A DNA stretch of 64,000 bases from Ochrobactrum quorumnocens. GTDB lineage: Bacteria; Pseudomonadota; Alphaproteobacteria; Rhizobiales; Rhizobiaceae. This document shows, in pieces, positions 62,823 through 64,000 of the stretch (positions are counted from its first letter, which is position 1; each line of letters starts with the position of its first letter). A program made the translations under genes and the position numbers. The notes under the pieces were generated by a model that saw only the letters and a list, made by a program, of their open reading frames with translations, did no database searches and was not told where the DNA came from. The DNA is taken from the NCBI RefSeq assembly GCF_002278035.1, contig NZ_CP022604.1, forward strand, positions 1,674,001 to 1,738,000, written 5' to 3'.

Positions 62823-63743
62823 TCAATAGTTGATGGTTGGACGGTCCATGACGCTGCGGCCAAGCAAGCTCGCCATCAGATCAACCATCACAGTTGCAGT
62901 GCGTCCACGTTCATCGAGAAACGGGTTAAGTTCCACCAGATCGAGGCTCGTCACCAACTCACTGTCATGCAGCATTTCCATAATCAGATGGGCTTCGCGG
63001 AAGGTTGCTCCACCTGGAACAGTGGTTCCAACAGCAGGCGCAATCGAAGGCTCTAGGAAATCGACATCAAGGCTGACATGCAAAAGGCCGTTTTCTTCCT
63101 TCACGCGCTGGAGGAACCGGCGTAAAAGAGCGGCCACGCCATGCTCATCGATTAGGCGCATGTCATAAACAGCCACGCCAGTCTGCTTGATTGCAGCGCG
63201 TTCTGCCGGATCAACACTTCGAATACCCATCATGCAGACATTGTCAGGATCAATCGGCGCTGCTAATGGCGGGAAATAGCCCTCAAAGCCCTTCTGGCCA
63301 GTGTAATAAGCAACGGGCGTGCCATGCAGATTACCACTGTCTGTGGTTTCCAGCGTATGGAAATCCGTATGGGCATCAAGCCAGAGCACAAACTGCTTGC
63401 GGCCCTTTTCTGCAGCACGGCGCGCAATGCCCGGAACTGTGCCTGCGGCGAGCAGGTGATCGCCGCCGAGGAAAATCGGAAACCCTTCTTCGCTTTCGCG
63501 ATAGGCAGCCTCACTAATTGCTTCGATCCAGGCAACGGCCTGTGGCAACGCCTTGATTGCAGGATTGGGATGGGTCAGCGGACGCAGCTCGGCCTGTGCC
63601 AGATTGCCCAGATCGGTAAACTCGTGGCCGAGTTCGCGAATGGCTTCTGCAATGCCCGCAGCCCGATAACCGTCGGGGCCCATGTTGCAGCCCAGACGAC
63701 CAGTGCCTTCCTGAACAGGTAATCCCAAAATCTTGCAATGCAT
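62823..63743 (-). CDS. rocF: Arginase
   Basis: A 306-residue Mn-dependent enzyme that hydrolyses arginine to ornithine and urea. Metal-binding motifs are visible in order: FLGGDHLLAAG (GGDH), LWLDAHTDFHT (DAHxD) and HVSLDVDFLEPSIAPAVG (SxDxDxxDP-like, with the second Asp replaced by Glu in FLEP). AGGAG lies nine bases before the ATG. It is the first gene of a leftward pair with ocd. The divergent Lrp-type gene is the likely regulator. Confidence 0.94.
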   Translation of the reverse strand: MHCKILGLPVQEGTGRLGCNMGPDGYRAAGIAEAIRELGHEFTDLGNLAQAELRPLTHPNPAIKALPQAVAWIEAISEAAYRESEEGFPIFLGGDHLLAAGTVPGIARRAAEKGRKQFVLWLDAHTDFHTLETTDSGNLHGTPVAYYTGQKGFEGYFPPLAAPIDPDNVCMMGIRSVDPAERAAIKQTGVAVYDMRLIDEHGVAALLRRFLQRVKEENGLLHVSLDVDFLEPSIAPAVGTTVPGGATFREAHLIMEMLHDSELVTSLDLVELNPFLDERGRTATVMVDLMASLLGRSVMDRPTINY

Positions 63744-63874
63744 AAAGTGCTACTCCTGAGAAATTATCAGACAAGGTTGACCATTAACCCTTGGCGATGT
63801 GAACCATACGGATTGGCAAATTTATCGTTTTGCTTTATCAAAACGGCAGATTTATATTTCAAATTGGAGAAATC
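63744..63874. promoter_or_regulatory. Divergent promoter region arginase / Lrp
   Basis: 131 bases. AT-rich sequence near 63810-63860 (TTTATCGTTTTGCTTTATCAAAACGGCAGATTTATATTTC) contains CGTTTTG / CAAAACG, an inverted repeat at 63825-63845 that could bind the Lrp-type regulator. Confidence 0.45.
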
Positions 63875-64000
63875 ATGGACGAGCTGGATGAAAAGCTGAT
63901 CACCGTCCTGCGCCATAATGGTCGTCGCAGTATCTCGGATGTCGCCATTGACCTTGGCGTTTCCCGCGCAACGGTGCGCGCACGTATGGAACGCTTGGAG
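63875..64000 (+). CDS. Lrp/AsnC-family regulator, N-terminal part (runs off window)
   Basis: The first 42 residues of a regulator: MDELDEKLITVLRHNGRRSI, then SDVAIDLGVSRATVRARMER, the helix-turn-helix of the Lrp/AsnC family. GGAGA lies four bases before the ATG. It is divergent from arginase, and related regulators activate arginine or ornithine catabolism in Agrobacterium and Brucella. The ligand domain is outside the window. Confidence 0.87.
   Translation, partial: MDELDEKLITVLRHNGRRSISDVAIDLGVSRATVRARMERLE

Overview
The window reads as a chromosomal segment of an alphaproteobacterium of the order Hyphomicrobiales (Rhizobiales), most probably family Brucellaceae (Brucella, including species formerly called Ochrobactrum). 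The signs are a fused trpE(G) behind a Trp-rich leader peptide, the block eipA / chpT / ctrA beside a fliJ-like gene with sciP nearby, copies of a roughly 104-bp palindromic element resembling Brucella Bru-RS, and many small palindromic mosaic repeats of the rhizobial RIME type. No transposase, prophage, CRISPR array or conjugation gene is visible, so this is core chromosome with one accessory-looking locus at about 48.7-60.7 kb. The assignment rests on reading alone; no database was searched.

Layout. 0-9 kb: a leftward housekeeping operon (DUF1285, CoA-type Nudix hydrolase, CCA-adding enzyme) diverges from a translationally coupled MoxR / DUF58 / DUF4159 / membrane-protein operon. 9-16 kb: GNAT acetyltransferase, glutathionyl-hydroquinone reductase, OmpW porin, a second Nudix protein, metallophosphoesterase, leuA with a candidate Leu-rich leader, and a CDF metal exporter. 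16-26.5 kb: trpE(G) with a trpL attenuator, an Lrp regulator, an apparently leaderless marR with an MFS exporter, and a leftward group DUF2333, Rsm22-like methyltransferase, LysR regulator, EamA exporter. 26.9-35.4 kb: choline importer choXWV and a dipeptide importer dppABCDF. 35.8-39.4 kb: HugZ-like haem protein, ArsR regulator, SPOUT RNA methyltransferase, mnmA.

39.7-45 kb holds a cluster for the CtrA cell-cycle circuit: sciP (a CtrA inhibitor), eipA (envelope integrity, a known CtrA target in Brucella), chpT (phosphotransferase to CtrA) and ctrA itself. The ctrA upstream region carries six GANTC (CcrM methylation) sites within 133 bp. A FliJ-like gene follows, then an AbrB-family membrane protein and an aminotransferase/oxidoreductase pair of the type used for surface amino sugars.

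48.7-60.7 kb is the most distinctive part. After an elongator tRNA-Met gene, a leftward operon encodes a 1443-residue BapA/LapA-like secreted adhesin, an outer-membrane channel, a type I secretion ABC exporter, its periplasmic adaptor and, unusually, an exported alpha/beta-hydrolase. The adhesin contains an uninterrupted 167-residue Asp-Ala tract lying between two sets of Ig-like domains. An AraC-type regulator in AT-rich DNA lies upstream. The window ends with a truncated haemoglobin and an arginine-catabolism pair (arginase, ornithine cyclodeaminase) diverging from a partial Lrp-type regulator.

Recurring themes are close translational coupling inside operons and palindromic repeats sitting exactly at the 3' ends of genes, in four cases providing the stop codon.
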